A DNA stretch of 45,344 nucleotides from Candidatus Collinsella stercoripullorum (GCA_019117005.1 DXAO01000012.1:1-45344), one strand, 5' to 3'. Shown: positions 26,885-36,119, counted from the stretch's first letter. Notes: generated from the sequence alone by a model not told the origin. Made by a program: numbers and translations.

Positions 26885-29005
26885 TCAGCTCCCGCAGAGC
26901 GCTTGGCGGATGAGCTGCGCGAACGCCTGGCAGCCCGCATCGGTCAGATGGACGCCGTCGTCCACCAGGTACTCGCTGTGCCCCTCGCTCGCCCCGCACC
27001 AGTCGATGATGCCGACGTTCGCGTTCTGGGACGCGTAGCGCCGCAGGATCTCGTTGTTGATGTCCTGGAGGGGGTAGGGGCTGCGGATCGTGACGAAGTA
27101 GAGCGGCTTGCCCCCCACCATGTCGATGACATCCTGGACCTGCGATTCGTCGCGGATGAGGCTGTTGCCGCCGAGGGCGACCACCACGGCGTCCCCGTCG
27201 GTGCCGTCGGCCTCATGGCCGGCGTACACCTCGGGTCCGGTGTAGAGCTGGCGGCTCACCTGGCCGTCGACCGTCGCCTCGGGCAGCATCGCCCGCAGGG
27301 CGCCCGAGGCGCCCTCGGTGACCGAGTCCCCGATGATGAGCACGCGGGCATCGCAGGTGCCGGTCGGCTCGTCGAAGCTCCAGTCGCGCCACGGCAGGTT
27401 GTCGGGAACCTTCTCGGCGACCGGCCCCTCGTGCGCCTCCTGCTCCCCGGCGGCTCCCGGGACGGATGCGTCCGCGTCGCCCGCGGCTCCGGCGGGGTCG
27501 GCCCCGGCGTCGGCCTCGGGCGCCGCCGGGGACCCGCCGTCCCCGGCCTCATCGCCGCCCTGCGCGAGCTCCGGGCGGAGCTCGACGGCGCGCCGCTGCG
27601 AGATCGCCTGCCAGTCGACGGGGGCGAAGGCGAGGCACGCGACCGCGACCGCGCCCGCAGCGGCGAGCGCGAGGGGGATGCCGAGCGGGCCGGTGCCCGC
27701 CCGCCTCCCCGTGCGGCCCGTCTCGTCCGGCCTGCGCCCGTCGCGCCCGCCCTCCGGCTCGCCCGACGGCCCGGGCGCGCGCCGCATCCCGTTCGAGCGC
27801 CTCGCCTCCGCCGGCGCCTCGGCGCCCCGACGGCCCGCCGCCGGCACCCCGCCGCCCGCGCGTCCCGTCCTCGCCGGCACCCCGCCGCCTGCGGGCGCCT
27901 GGGCGGACGGCCGTCGGGCGAGCCGCGCGCAGGGGGCCTCGACCAGGCGGTAGAACACCTCGGCCGCGACGAGCGCCACGAGGACCTGGGCGGCCTGCTC
28001 CCACCAGGCGGGGGAGGTCGTGCGCACCGCGGGGTTCATGAAGATGAGCAGCGGGTAGTGGACGAGGTAGAGGGAGAACGAGCGCGAGCCCAGCCAGGTG
28101 AGCGGGGGCAGGGACAGGAGCCGCCCCAGCAGGCCCCCGGGGACCTGGGCGCCCGCGAGCGCGAGCCCCGCCGCGGCGGCGGCGAGCAGGTAGCCGCCGC
28201 GGTACATGAGCGGGCTCTCCCCGTCCGCGAACGCGAAGCCCGCGAGCAGCGCCGCCAGCCCGAGGGCGCCCGCCGCGGGCAGGGCGCGCAGCGCGAGCGG
28301 GAGCGGGGCGCCCTCGCGGACGGCCCGCCTCCCCCGCGCCCGCAGGCCGTCGAGCGCGAGCGCGGTGAGCGCGCCGACCGAGAGCTCGGCCAGGCGCGTG
28401 TCCGTCCCGTAGTAGACGCGCGCCGTGTCGCCCGCCGGGTCGAGCAGCAGTGCCATGAGCGCGGTGGAGAGGGCGGCCAGGACGGCGCATGCGGCGATGG
28501 CCGCCCCGCGGGTGCGCAGCACCCGGTGCGCGGCCATGACGACGGCGGGCCACACGAGGTAGAACTGCATCGCCACGGCGAGGTACCACAGGTGGGTGAG
28601 CGGGGAGGGGAGGCCCGCCGCGGCGAAGTAGGAGACCTGGCGGAAGATGTAGGACCAGTTGACGAGGAACAGGGCGCTCGGGAGCGCGTCCGCCTGCACC
28701 TTGGGCAGCAGACCGGGGCTCGAAAGATAGGTTCCCAGTGCGGTGAGCGCGATCGCCGCGAGCACCGTGGGCAGCAGGCGCGCGAGCCGCCCGGCGAGGT
28801 AGCGCCCGTAGGAGAACGCGCCTCCCCGCGCGATGCGCCGCTCGACGGAGCGGGTCGCGAGGTAGCCCGTGATGACGAGGAAGACCGTGACGCCCAAGAA
28901 GCCCCCGGGCAGCGGCGAGGGGCGCAGGTGGTAGAGCACCACGCCCGCGATGGCGACGGCGCGCAGGCCGTCGATGGCCCCGATGCGCCCCTGGGTCCCG
29001 TTCAT
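26885..29005 (-). CDS. OatA-like acyltransferase with SGNH domain
   Basis: A 706-residue membrane enzyme of the acyltransferase-3/OatA type, which acetylates peptidoglycan or surface glycans. About ten hydrophobic segments in residues 1-370 begin with IDGLRAVAIAGVVLYHL, followed by GGFLGVTVFLVITGYL. A long disordered Pro/Ala/Arg linker follows (about 385-530). The C-terminal SGNH hydrolase domain has IIGDSVTEG (Ser 561) and DDGVHLT (Asp 683, His 686). Block III is GGNS instead of the common GxND. The start at 29005 follows GGGGGAT. It faces away from the small membrane genes to its right. The acceptor is not known. Confidence 0.9.
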   Translation of the reverse strand: MNGTQGRIGAIDGLRAVAIAGVVLYHLRPSPLPGGFLGVTVFLVITGYLATRSVERRIARGGAFSYGRYLAGRLARLLPTVLAAIALTALGTYLSSPGLLPKVQADALPSALFLVNWSYIFRQVSYFAAAGLPSPLTHLWYLAVAMQFYLVWPAVVMAAHRVLRTRGAAIAACAVLAALSTALMALLLDPAGDTARVYYGTDTRLAELSVGALTALALDGLRARGRRAVREGAPLPLALRALPAAGALGLAALLAGFAFADGESPLMYRGGYLLAAAAAGLALAGAQVPGGLLGRLLSLPPLTWLGSRSFSLYLVHYPLLIFMNPAVRTTSPAWWEQAAQVLVALVAAEVFYRLVEAPCARLARRPSAQAPAGGGVPARTGRAGGGVPAAGRRGAEAPAEARRSNGMRRAPGPSGEPEGGRDGRRPDETGRTGRRAGTGPLGIPLALAAAGAVAVACLAFAPVDWQAISQRRAVELRPELAQGGDEAGDGGSPAAPEADAGADPAGAAGDADASVPGAAGEQEAHEGPVAEKVPDNLPWRDWSFDEPTGTCDARVLIIGDSVTEGASGALRAMLPEATVDGQVSRQLYTGPEVYAGHEADGTDGDAVVVALGGNSLIRDESQVQDVIDMVGGKPLYFVTIRSPYPLQDINNEILRRYASQNANVGIIDWCGASEGHSEYLVDDGVHLTDAGCQAFAQLIRQALCGS

Positions 29006-29102
29006 AGTGAATCCCCCTTCGATCGCGGCAAGTGTAGCACGCGGCCCGGACGGCGCCCGGGCGGGAGGGCGACCGGCCCCGTCCGCGCCCCCGCTGCAAC
29101 CG

Positions 29103-29127
29103 TTACATGAATGTAATCCTGCTGTAA
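29103..29127. promoter_or_regulatory. Operator-like repeats between acyltransferase and membrane genes
   Basis: TTACATGAATGTAA (29103-29116) is a perfect palindrome around a GA centre. TGTAA also recurs at 29112-29116 and 29123-29127, an 11-base spacing typical of response-regulator direct repeats. It lies in the divergent region, about 100 bases from each gene. Confidence 0.4.
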
Positions 29128-29216
29128 GGCAAATCGATGGCACCGCGCGGTGCCGGGACGCACAATGGGGGTCGCCCTGCACGGGTGCGACGGTTGCGGC
29201 GGGAGGCGGTGCGGCG

Positions 29217-29411
29217 ATGGGCGAGCGGGACATGGCGTATCCCTACGGCGACTCGAAGGGGGCGCCCGGCAGGCCCCGCCCCGCGCGCCGCGTCCTGGCC
29301 GCCGTGCGCCGCGCCGCGCGCCGCGTGCTCGGGATGCTCGGATACCTGCTCGCCGTCTCCGCGCTCGCGGCGGGGATGGTGGCGCTGCTCTGGAAGGTGT
29401 CGGGACGCTGA
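29217..29411 (+). CDS. Small single-span membrane protein
   Basis: A 64-residue protein with a basic N-terminal half (RPRPARRVLAAVRRAARRVL) and one C-terminal hydrophobic segment (MLGYLLAVSALAAGMVALLW). GGGAGG lies ten bases before the ATG. The next gene starts 26 bases later. No family is recognised; it may be a subunit or a chance frame. Confidence 0.45.
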   Translation: MGERDMAYPYGDSKGAPGRPRPARRVLAAVRRAARRVLGMLGYLLAVSALAAGMVALLWKVSGR

Positions 29412-29437
29412 TCGGCGTGCCCGGAGAAAGGTGGCCC

Positions 29438-30436
29438 ATGGGTCTCATCAAACGGTTCCTCGCCGGTTACAGCGAGAACTTCATCGCGGCGGTCGCCCTG
29501 TGGCCGATCGCGTCCGCCGTCCTCACCCTGCCGATACTCGCGTACCTGTACTATCGCGACGGGCGGCTCAAGTTCGCCTCCGTCGTGTCGACCTACCTGG
29601 CCGTACTCTACTTCCTGGGCCTCGGCTGCTTCACGCTCTACCCGCTGCCCGACGGCACCTCGGGACCGGGCATCTCGTACGGGGTGCCGTGGCAGCTGAA
29701 CCCGCTCGCGCCGATTGGCGACATCGCCCGCGAGGGGCTCTCCGCCGTCCCGCAGATCGCCTTCAACGTCGTCTTCTTCGTCCCGCTCGGATTCATCGCG
29801 GGGCGCCTGCTGCGCTGGGGGGCCGTGCGGTCGGTGGTCCTGGGGCTCGCGGTGTCGTTCGCGATCGAGGCGGCTCAGGGGACCGGCCTGTTCGGCATCT
29901 ACCCGTATGCGTACCGCACCGCCGATGTGGACGACCTCATCTACAACACCTCGGGTGCGGCGATCGGCTGGTGGTGCGCGGCGGCGCTCGGGCGCGTCCT
30001 GCCGCCCGGGGCGCTGGCCGAGGACGGCGAGGTGACGCATGAGCCCGGGTTCGTGCGCCGCTGCGTGGCGTTCTGGCTCGACATGCTGCTCGTGCAGCTC
30101 GTCGCGGGGACGGCCGGAGGGGTCGCCAGCCTGCTGTGCTGGAACATCCCCGCGTTGGAGCCCCTCTCCGATGTCCCCTGGATACCGGCTGCCGCCGCGG
30201 TCGCGTTCGTCGCGGTCGAGCTCGCGGTCCCCTGGGCGCGCGGAGGCTCGACGCCGGGCGGCGGCTTCGTGCGCATGAGCTGCGAGACGCGTCCGAGGAA
30301 GGGGCTGCACCGGGCCGCGTTCCTTCTCGTGCGCCTCGTCGTGCTGGCCGTGGCGTTCGCCGACCTCCCGCTCGCCGGCCCCCTGCTCGCCCTGTTCTAC
30401 CTTGCGGTCCGCCGCATGCCGTACGACTTGATCTGA
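29438..30436 (+). CDS. VanZ-RDD fusion membrane protein
   Basis: A 332-residue protein. The N-terminal part (about 15-185) has VanZ-type helices and the typical PLGFIAGRLLRW and VDDLIYNTSGAAIGW motifs. The C-terminal part (about 200-330) begins PGFVRRCVAFWLDMLLVQ, the RDD signature, and ends RRMPYDLI. VanZ proteins are linked to teicoplanin/lipoglycopeptide resistance, but most chromosomal homologues have unknown roles. The start at 29438 follows GGAGAAAGG. Envelope-related neighbours on both sides are consistent with a cell-surface task. Confidence 0.85.
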   Translation: MGLIKRFLAGYSENFIAAVALWPIASAVLTLPILAYLYYRDGRLKFASVVSTYLAVLYFLGLGCFTLYPLPDGTSGPGISYGVPWQLNPLAPIGDIAREGLSAVPQIAFNVVFFVPLGFIAGRLLRWGAVRSVVLGLAVSFAIEAAQGTGLFGIYPYAYRTADVDDLIYNTSGAAIGWWCAAALGRVLPPGALAEDGEVTHEPGFVRRCVAFWLDMLLVQLVAGTAGGVASLLCWNIPALEPLSDVPWIPAAAAVAFVAVELAVPWARGGSTPGGGFVRMSCETRPRKGLHRAAFLLVRLVVLAVAFADLPLAGPLLALFYLAVRRMPYDLI

Positions 30437-30491
30437 GGGGTCGCCTGCCGCCGCGCGCGGCTTTCCATCCGTTTCGAAACCAGGAGGATCC

Positions 30492-31856
30492 ATGCTGGTC
30501 AAACTCGCCCTGGGGAACGTCCGGCGCAGCGCGCGCGACTTCTCGGTCTACTTCATGACGCTCGCGTTCGCGGCGTGCCTGCTCTACTCGTTCCTCGCAT
30601 CCACCGACTACCTGCTCGCGCTCGACCTCACCGCCGAGCAGCGCTCCTACTTCGCCCAAGCCGGGCAGGTGCTCGTCGCGTTCTCGGTCTTCGTGGCGGT
30701 CGTCTTCGCGTTCCTCATCGGCTATGCGAACGTGTTCCTCGTGCGGCGCCGCGCCCGCGAATTCGGGCTGTACGCGCTGCTCGGGATGGGCCGGGGCCGC
30801 GTGAGCGCGGTGCTCGCGGCGGAGAGCGGCCTTGTGGGGGCGGGGTCGCTCGCGGCGGGCGTCGCGCTGGGAGTCGTCCTGTCCCCGTTGTTCGGGCTGG
30901 TCGCCGCCTTCGTGTTCGGGGTGCCGTGGACGCCGCGCATCGTCTTCTCGCCCGGGGCGTGCGTCCAGACGGCGGGGGCGTTCGCCGCGATCGCCGCGCT
31001 GGCGGCCCTGCGCGCGGTGCGCAGCGTGGGGAGGCGGCCCCTCGTCGAGCTCATGCGCGCCGCGAGGAAGCCCGAGCCGCGCCCCGTCACGGGCCGCATC
31101 GCGCTCGCCGGGCAGCTCGCGCTCGCCGTCGTCCTGCTCGCCGCGGTCTGGGGCACCTGCGTGCTCGCCCCCGGGTACTTCATGGTGTTCATCGTCCCCA
31201 TGGGTTTCATCGCGCTGGGAGGCACGTACTTCGCGTTCCGCGTGCTCTCCGCCCGCGTCCCGGAGCGGCTCCGCGCGCACCCGGAGCGCTACTGGAGGGG
31301 GCTGGCCCCCTTCACCGTGCGCCAGGTCGAGGCGTATGCGGAGAGCGGGTGCGCCGCCCTGGCGGCCGTATGCGTGCTGCTCGCCGCCGGGATGTGCATG
31401 GTCGTGGCGGGGCTCGTCTTCAGCGTCGGCCTGCATGCCGGCGACCTCGCCGGCAACGCCTGGGCGCTGGCCCCCATCGCGTACGCCTGCGTGTTCTACG
31501 GGGCGGCGTTCCTCGTGTCCGCGGCCGCGGTCCTCGCGCTGCAGCAGCTCTCGCAGGCGGCGGGAGGGGAGGCGTCCTTCAGGGCGCTCTCGCGTCTCGG
31601 GGCAGACCGGGCGCTTCTGCGCGCGTCCGTGCGCGCGCAGGTGGGGGTGAGCTTCGCGGTCCCCGCTGCCATGGCGTGCGCGCACTGCGTGTTCGGCTTC
31701 GCCCTCATCTACATCCTGTCGGTCGTGTTCGCCTCCGAGGGGTTCGGCATGTTCGCCGCGGGCACGCTCGCGCTGACCCTCGGCGTGCTCGTCGCGTACG
31801 GGGCGGTGACCGCCTCGGCCTGCTCGCGCGTGCTCGTCGGGGTCTCCCGGCGCTGA
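30492..31856 (+). CDS. BceB-like FtsX-type permease, no extracellular domain
   Basis: A 454-residue polytopic protein with ten predicted membrane segments. The opening LVKLALGNVRRSARDFSVYF is that of BceB/YtrF-type permeases of antimicrobial-peptide detoxification or sensing systems. Segments 2-4 (with REFGLYALLGMGRGRVSAVL) and 8-10 are two FtsX-like units. The roughly 200-residue extracellular domain that BceB carries between helices 7 and 8 is missing, which explains the short length against about 650 residues. No ATPase gene is adjacent. AGGAGG precedes the ATG. It may use an ATPase encoded elsewhere. Confidence 0.85.
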   Translation: MLVKLALGNVRRSARDFSVYFMTLAFAACLLYSFLASTDYLLALDLTAEQRSYFAQAGQVLVAFSVFVAVVFAFLIGYANVFLVRRRAREFGLYALLGMGRGRVSAVLAAESGLVGAGSLAAGVALGVVLSPLFGLVAAFVFGVPWTPRIVFSPGACVQTAGAFAAIAALAALRAVRSVGRRPLVELMRAARKPEPRPVTGRIALAGQLALAVVLLAAVWGTCVLAPGYFMVFIVPMGFIALGGTYFAFRVLSARVPERLRAHPERYWRGLAPFTVRQVEAYAESGCAALAAVCVLLAAGMCMVVAGLVFSVGLHAGDLAGNAWALAPIAYACVFYGAAFLVSAAAVLALQQLSQAAGGEASFRALSRLGADRALLRASVRAQVGVSFAVPAAMACAHCVFGFALIYILSVVFASEGFGMFAAGTLALTLGVLVAYGAVTASACSRVLVGVSRR

Positions 31857-31903
31857 GCCGGACGGCGGGCGCCGGCTGGGCGCCCGACGGCCCGCGGCAG
31901 GAG

Positions 31904-32087
31904 GGGGGTGGTCAAAAAAGCGACGAATTGCGAACCTGAATACGGCCAGCCGAGCCCCTGCCGCCCCGGATCGCTGCCGAAGCGAGCGACCGGCACAACA
32001 TGTTGTGGGTAACGGGGTGCCGTACTACTAGGAAAATGCGACCGGCTGGCAAGGGATTCGCAATTCGCAGCATTATTGACCACCCCC
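31904..32087. repeat. MITE-like palindromic element, 184 bp
   Basis: The ends are imperfect inverted repeats of about 33 bp: GGTGGTCAA and CGAATTGCGAA at the left (31904-31936) reappear reversed as TTCGCAATTCG and TTGACCACC at the right (32055-32087). GGCCAGCCG inside is answered by CGGCTGG, and the centre contains the perfect palindrome ACAACATGTTGT. There is no coding frame. The structure resembles a non-autonomous element or a large repeated intergenic palindrome. No clear target duplication was found. Confidence 0.65.
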
Positions 32088-32196
32088 TTGCGCATTCCCG
32101 TCTCCGAGCGGACGGCTGTATGCACGCGCCGCCGGGATACCTGCTCGTTCGTCAGCGGCGGATGCAGGACGCACCCGCCGTGTGAAGAGTCTGGAG

Positions 32197-32226
32197 TTGC
32201 CGGCCGCCGCGGCACGCTGGTATACC
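32197..32226 (+). promoter_or_regulatory. Promoter of the alpha/beta hydrolase gene
   Basis: TTGCCG (32197-32202) and TATACC (32221-32226) are spaced by 18 bases, 66 bases before the start at 32292. Confidence 0.45.
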
Positions 32227-32291
32227 CTTTTGTGAACGGTGCGGCGACGCCGCACGGTCCGTTTCCGAGTCACGAAAGGCGAGCGACCGCC

Positions 32292-33197
32292 ATGATCGTC
32301 GAGCAGCATGCCCTCTGGGGCGATGAGCCGAGCGCCGAGCGCCCGGCGACTTTCACCGCCTATCTCTCCGAGCCCGTCCCCGCACGGGCCGATACGCCCC
32401 GTCCCGCCGTCATCATCTGCGGGGGAGGGAGCTTCACGGGCATCGCCGCGCACGAGCAGGAGCCGGTGGCGCTCGCGTTCCTGAGGCTCGGGTTCCAGGC
32501 GTTCACGCTCGATTACGTGACGAGCTCGACGGGCGACGTCTCGTTCCCGAATCCCGAGGCCGACCTCGCCAAGATGATCTCGCGCGTGCGCGCGGAGGCG
32601 AAGGGCCTGCATGTCGATCCCGATCGCGTGGTCGCCGTCGGCTTCTCCGCGGGGGGCTTCGTCTGCGCGTCGCTCGCCGCCGAGTGGCGTAGCGGCGACC
32701 TGGCGGGGCGCGTGGGCGACCGGCCCGAGCACATCAGGCCCGACGCGGTCATCCTGGGCTATCCGCTGCTCGACCTGCGGATCGTGCGCGAGGAGCGCAC
32801 CCGCGACCCGAGGATCGACCTCCGCGTGCCCAAGACGGGCGGCAAGACCGGGCGCGACCTGCTGAACGACTACCTCGCCATGGTCGTGGGCGGCGAGGCG
32901 ATCGACGAGCGGATGGCCGAGGTCTGCCCCACGACGCACGTGACGCGCGACATGCCGCCCACCTTCGTCTGGGGTACCGCGGATGACCGCACGTGCCCGA
33001 TCTCCCAGGTCTACGACCTGGCGTCGGCATGCGCCGCGGCAGGGGTGGCCCACGAGGTCCACGTGTTCGACCGCGGCGGGCACGGCCTGTCGGTGGCCGA
33101 TGTCAACACCTGCGCGGACAACGAGGAGGCGCAGGCTGCCGTCCGCCCGTGGGTCGGGCTCGCCGCCGCGTTCCTGGAGCGCTGCGGGATCCTGTAG
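32292..33197 (+). CDS. Alpha/beta hydrolase (esterase/acetyl-xylan esterase-like)
   Basis: A 301-residue serine hydrolase. The oxyanion segment is PAVIICGGGSF, the nucleophile is in VGFSAGGF (GxSxG), Asp is likely in WGTADDRT and the histidine is in RGGHGLS. Such enzymes in this family (BD-FAE/axe-type) remove acyl groups from small esters or sugars. No signal peptide is seen, so it is cytoplasmic. The ATG at 32292 lacks a strong Shine-Dalgarno site. A DUF218 membrane protein follows 24 bases later. Confidence 0.88.
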   Translation: MIVEQHALWGDEPSAERPATFTAYLSEPVPARADTPRPAVIICGGGSFTGIAAHEQEPVALAFLRLGFQAFTLDYVTSSTGDVSFPNPEADLAKMISRVRAEAKGLHVDPDRVVAVGFSAGGFVCASLAAEWRSGDLAGRVGDRPEHIRPDAVILGYPLLDLRIVREERTRDPRIDLRVPKTGGKTGRDLLNDYLAMVVGGEAIDERMAEVCPTTHVTRDMPPTFVWGTADDRTCPISQVYDLASACAAAGVAHEVHVFDRGGHGLSVADVNTCADNEEAQAAVRPWVGLAAAFLERCGIL

Positions 33198-33221
33198 GCG
33201 GGGCGACGGCGGGAGGCGACC

Positions 33222-34238
33222 ATGGAGACGATCGAGTTGGTGTGGACATGCGGCGCGATCCTGGCCGCGGTGAGCGCGGTGGCGCTGGTCGCCGTGTTCG
33301 CGCGCGGCGCCCGGGCGGTGGGCAGGGCTTCGACCGCCATCGCGTTCTCCCTGTTCACCGGGCTGGTCCTGGTCTCCTGCGCGGAGCCGGGCGGCTTCGC
33401 GGTCCCGGCGGCTTCGCCCGTGCTCCTGTTCCCGCTGCTGGCGGTCGAGCTGCTGGCGCTGAACGGCGTGATGGTGCTCATCGCCCGCGGCACGACGACG
33501 AACGCGACGCTCGTCCCGCTGGGCGTGGCGCTCGCGCTCGCCGTCGTCTACACGGTCGCGCCCGGGTTCGCGGAGGGCGCGGGCGCACCTGCGGTCGGCA
33601 AGGCGGTCGACCTGCTCGCGCTGCTGGGGCTGTGGGGCTCGTTCTCGCTGGTCGCCCTCGCCGCGAGTTCCGCCGTGTACCGTCTGATCGGGCAGAAGAT
33701 CGACCCGGGCGCCGATCGCGCCTACGACTTCATCCTGGTGCACGGGTGCGCGCTGTACGGCACGCGCCCGTCGCCCGTGCTCATGAGCCGTCTGGACTGC
33801 GCCTTCAACCTGTGGCAGCGCCAGGGCGGGCGCGGGAGCCTCGTCGTGTCCGGCGGCCGGGGCCCCGATGAGGAGCTCTCCGAGGCGTCGGCGATGGGGT
33901 CGTATCTGCGCGACCGGGGCGTCCCCGCCGACCGCATCATCGAGGAGGACCGCTCGACCACCACGCGCGAGAACCTCGCCTGCTCGCGCGAGCTCATGGA
34001 CCGCGCATCGGAGGGGGCGCCGTACCGCGTCGCGCTGGTGACGAGCGAGTTCCATGCGTACCGTTGCGTCTGCGAGGCGGTGCGCCTGGGCATGGACGCC
34101 GACGGCGTGGGGGCGCCCAGCAAGGGCGACTCGTGGCTGCGCTCGATCGGGCGCGAGTTCGGCGCGGTGACGGCGCGGCATCTGTGGACCTACGGGGCCG
34201 TCGCGGCCCTGTGGGCGCTGGGGTTGCTGCTGCCGTGA
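33222..34238 (+). CDS. YdcF/DUF218 family membrane protein
   Basis: A 338-residue protein. The first 170 residues hold about five hydrophobic segments. The cytoplasmic or extracytoplasmic DUF218 domain follows: YDFILVHGCALYG, SLVVSGGRGPDEELSEA, IEEDRSTTTRENL and VTSEFHAYRC. DUF218 proteins (YdcF, SanA, ElyC) are linked to envelope biogenesis; some bind nucleotide-sugar-like compounds. It follows the hydrolase by 24 bases, so it is probably co-transcribed. The C-terminus ends in one more hydrophobic helix. Confidence 0.9.
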   Translation: METIELVWTCGAILAAVSAVALVAVFARGARAVGRASTAIAFSLFTGLVLVSCAEPGGFAVPAASPVLLFPLLAVELLALNGVMVLIARGTTTNATLVPLGVALALAVVYTVAPGFAEGAGAPAVGKAVDLLALLGLWGSFSLVALAASSAVYRLIGQKIDPGADRAYDFILVHGCALYGTRPSPVLMSRLDCAFNLWQRQGGRGSLVVSGGRGPDEELSEASAMGSYLRDRGVPADRIIEEDRSTTTRENLACSRELMDRASEGAPYRVALVTSEFHAYRCVCEAVRLGMDADGVGAPSKGDSWLRSIGREFGAVTARHLWTYGAVAALWALGLLLP

Positions 34239-34398
34239 CCCCCGGGCGCATTCGGATGGGGCCGCGCCGTGCGCGGCGTCTCGGATGAGGCCGGGCGCGA
34301 CGCATCGACGGGATCGAGATAACGGATGGCGGGCCATGGGCGCCAGGGCCCGGTGCCGCCCGCGGCGTCCGCCGCGGCGGCCGGAACAGGAGGGGAAC

Positions 34399-34878
34399 AT
34401 GTCGTTCGAGGTTGCCAAGAGGTATCTGGATAGCATCGGGCTGGGCGATCGGGTGATCGCGACCGAGGCCCCGAGCTCGACGGTCGAGGAGGCGGCGGAG
34501 GCGCTGGGCTGCGCGCCCGAGCACATCGCCAAGACGATGGCGTTCCTGGTGGACGATGCGCCGGTCCTCGTGCTGTGCGCGGGCGACGCCCGGGTGAACA
34601 ACAGCATGTTCAAGGCGTTCTTCCACACCAAGGCGAAGATGGTGCCCGGCGACGCGGTCGAGGAGCTCGTCGGGCACGCCCCGGGCGGCGTGTGCCCCTT
34701 CGGCGCGAAGCCCGCGGCACGGGTGTATCTGGATGAGTCCCTGCGTCGGTTCGACGTCGTCTACCCCGCATGCGGCGACGACCACAGCGGCGTGCGCCTG
34801 ACCATCCCCGAGCTCGAGCGCGCCACGAACGCCTCCGGCTGGGTCGACGTCTGCCGCGGCTGGCGCGCGGAGGAGTAG
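34399..34878 (+). CDS. YbaK/ProX-type aminoacyl-tRNA deacylase
   Basis: A 159-residue protein with the YbaK fold, which hydrolyses mischarged tRNA such as Cys- or Ala-tRNA-Pro in trans. The conserved lysine is in HIAKTMAF (about K46). GDARVNNSMFKAFF and the loop GGVCPFGAKP are characteristic. CAGGAGGGG precedes the start. It is followed by the terminator-free end of a convergent LysR gene. Confidence 0.88.
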   Translation: MSFEVAKRYLDSIGLGDRVIATEAPSSTVEEAAEALGCAPEHIAKTMAFLVDDAPVLVLCAGDARVNNSMFKAFFHTKAKMVPGDAVEELVGHAPGGVCPFGAKPAARVYLDESLRRFDVVYPACGDDHSGVRLTIPELERATNASGWVDVCRGWRAEE

Positions 34879-34978
34879 GGCTTCGGTAGCCGGGTCCGTC
34901 CGCGCCGCGCCTGTGCGGTATCCAGTGAAATCGGACGACGCCGAGAGGGCGTCGGCGTAGAGGAAGATGCCGGCGCGC

Positions 34979-35884
34979 TTACGGGCGCAGCCCCTTGACC
35001 AGCTCGATCAGATGGCGCTCGGCGCGCGTGAGGTAGCGGCCGCGCCGGTGGAGGCACAGCAGCTCCCGGCGCATGGGGTAGCCCTCGATCTCGCACAGCG
35101 CCGGCCCGCGCCCCCGCTGCGGCTGCTGCGCCGCCATGCCGGGGACGAAGGTGAACGCGCCGGCCAGCTCGGCGAGCTTGCAGGCGATGTGCATGTTCGC
35201 CGTCTCGGTGACGGGGCCCGGCGCGATGCCGAGCGCATGCAGGGCGTCGTCGGCGAGCGCGCGCATGTTGCGGCCGGGCTTGAGCAGGACGAGGGGCGCG
35301 CCCTCCAGGATGCGGGCGTCGACCGGCGCGTTGCCGCGCCCCGGCGACATGCCGAGCTCCGCCGCCCTGGAGCTCGGAACCTGCAGGTACACGGTATCCG
35401 AGAGCACCGGTTCGCCCTCGAGCTCATCCCCGTCGACGCGGTAGGCGAGCGCCAGGTCGACCTCGCTTTGGCGGACGAGTCCGGCGAGGTCGCTCATCCG
35501 CTCCTCGGCCAGCGCGAGCTCCACCCCCGGGAAGCGCTCATGGAAATCCGCCCAGATGCGGGGGAGGAGGAACTCGGCGGTGAACGACGTCATGCCGAAC
35601 ACGATGCGCCCGCGGCTCTCGTCGCGCAGGTCGGCGATTTCGTCGCGGACGGATGAGGCCACGGCGAGGACCTCGCGGCATCCGCGCAGGTAGATCTCCC
35701 CTGCAGGGGTGGGGCGCAGGCGCCGGCGGCCGCGGTGGAACAGCTCGCATCCCAGCTCGCGCTCGAGGTTGATGAGCATGCGGCTGAGCGCGGGCTGCGT
35801 GACGTAGAGCCTCTCCGCGGCGGCGGTGATGCTGCCCGCGTCGGCGATCGTCAGCAGATAGCGGATCCGGCGCTCGTCTATCAT
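34979..35884 (-). CDS. LysR-family transcriptional regulator
   Basis: A 301-residue LTTR. The winged helix-turn-helix is in residues 1-60 (YLLTIADAGSITAAAERLYVT, QPALSRMLINLERELGCELF). The effector domain follows (about 90-295). It is divergent from atuA with a 235-base spacer that holds an inverted repeat ATAACG-N4-CGTTAT (35917-35932). By the usual layout it controls the atuA/DUF4387 pair and itself. The start follows AAGGGGAAA. The effector is unknown. Confidence 0.93.
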   Translation of the reverse strand: MIDERRIRYLLTIADAGSITAAAERLYVTQPALSRMLINLERELGCELFHRGRRRLRPTPAGEIYLRGCREVLAVASSVRDEIADLRDESRGRIVFGMTSFTAEFLLPRIWADFHERFPGVELALAEERMSDLAGLVRQSEVDLALAYRVDGDELEGEPVLSDTVYLQVPSSRAAELGMSPGRGNAPVDARILEGAPLVLLKPGRNMRALADDALHALGIAPGPVTETANMHIACKLAELAGAFTFVPGMAAQQPQRGRGPALCEIEGYPMRRELLCLHRRGRYLTRAERHLIELVKGLRP

Positions 35885-35916
35885 CGGTTTCCCCTTCGTT
35901 CCTCGCGGCCCTCTCT

Positions 35917-35932
35917 ATAACGGTATCGTTAT
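35917..35932. promoter_or_regulatory. LysR-type inverted repeat
   Basis: ATAACGGTATCGTTAT is an interrupted palindrome between the lysR start and atuA, in an AT-rich stretch (35911-35970) inside GC-rich flanks. LysR operators have such T-N-A palindromes. This is a candidate site. Confidence 0.5.
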
Positions 35933-36119
35933 CCTTATATACCAATAATGGAATTAGAGATTATATTCGCTGGATGGTAGGGTGGAGCCGTGGATTCGTC
36001 GACGCGCCGCCGCGGCCCACGTGCGGCGGCGCGGGCGCTGCGCGGCCCTGCGGCCCAGGTCCGGAAGACGGGCCGGGTGCGGTGCGCGACGCCGCCGGCA
36101 TCGAGAGAAGGGACTGCCT

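Noticed and set aside
26903..29110. Plus-strand frame opposite the acyltransferase
   Set aside because: Antisense shadow in GC-rich sequence, no domain.
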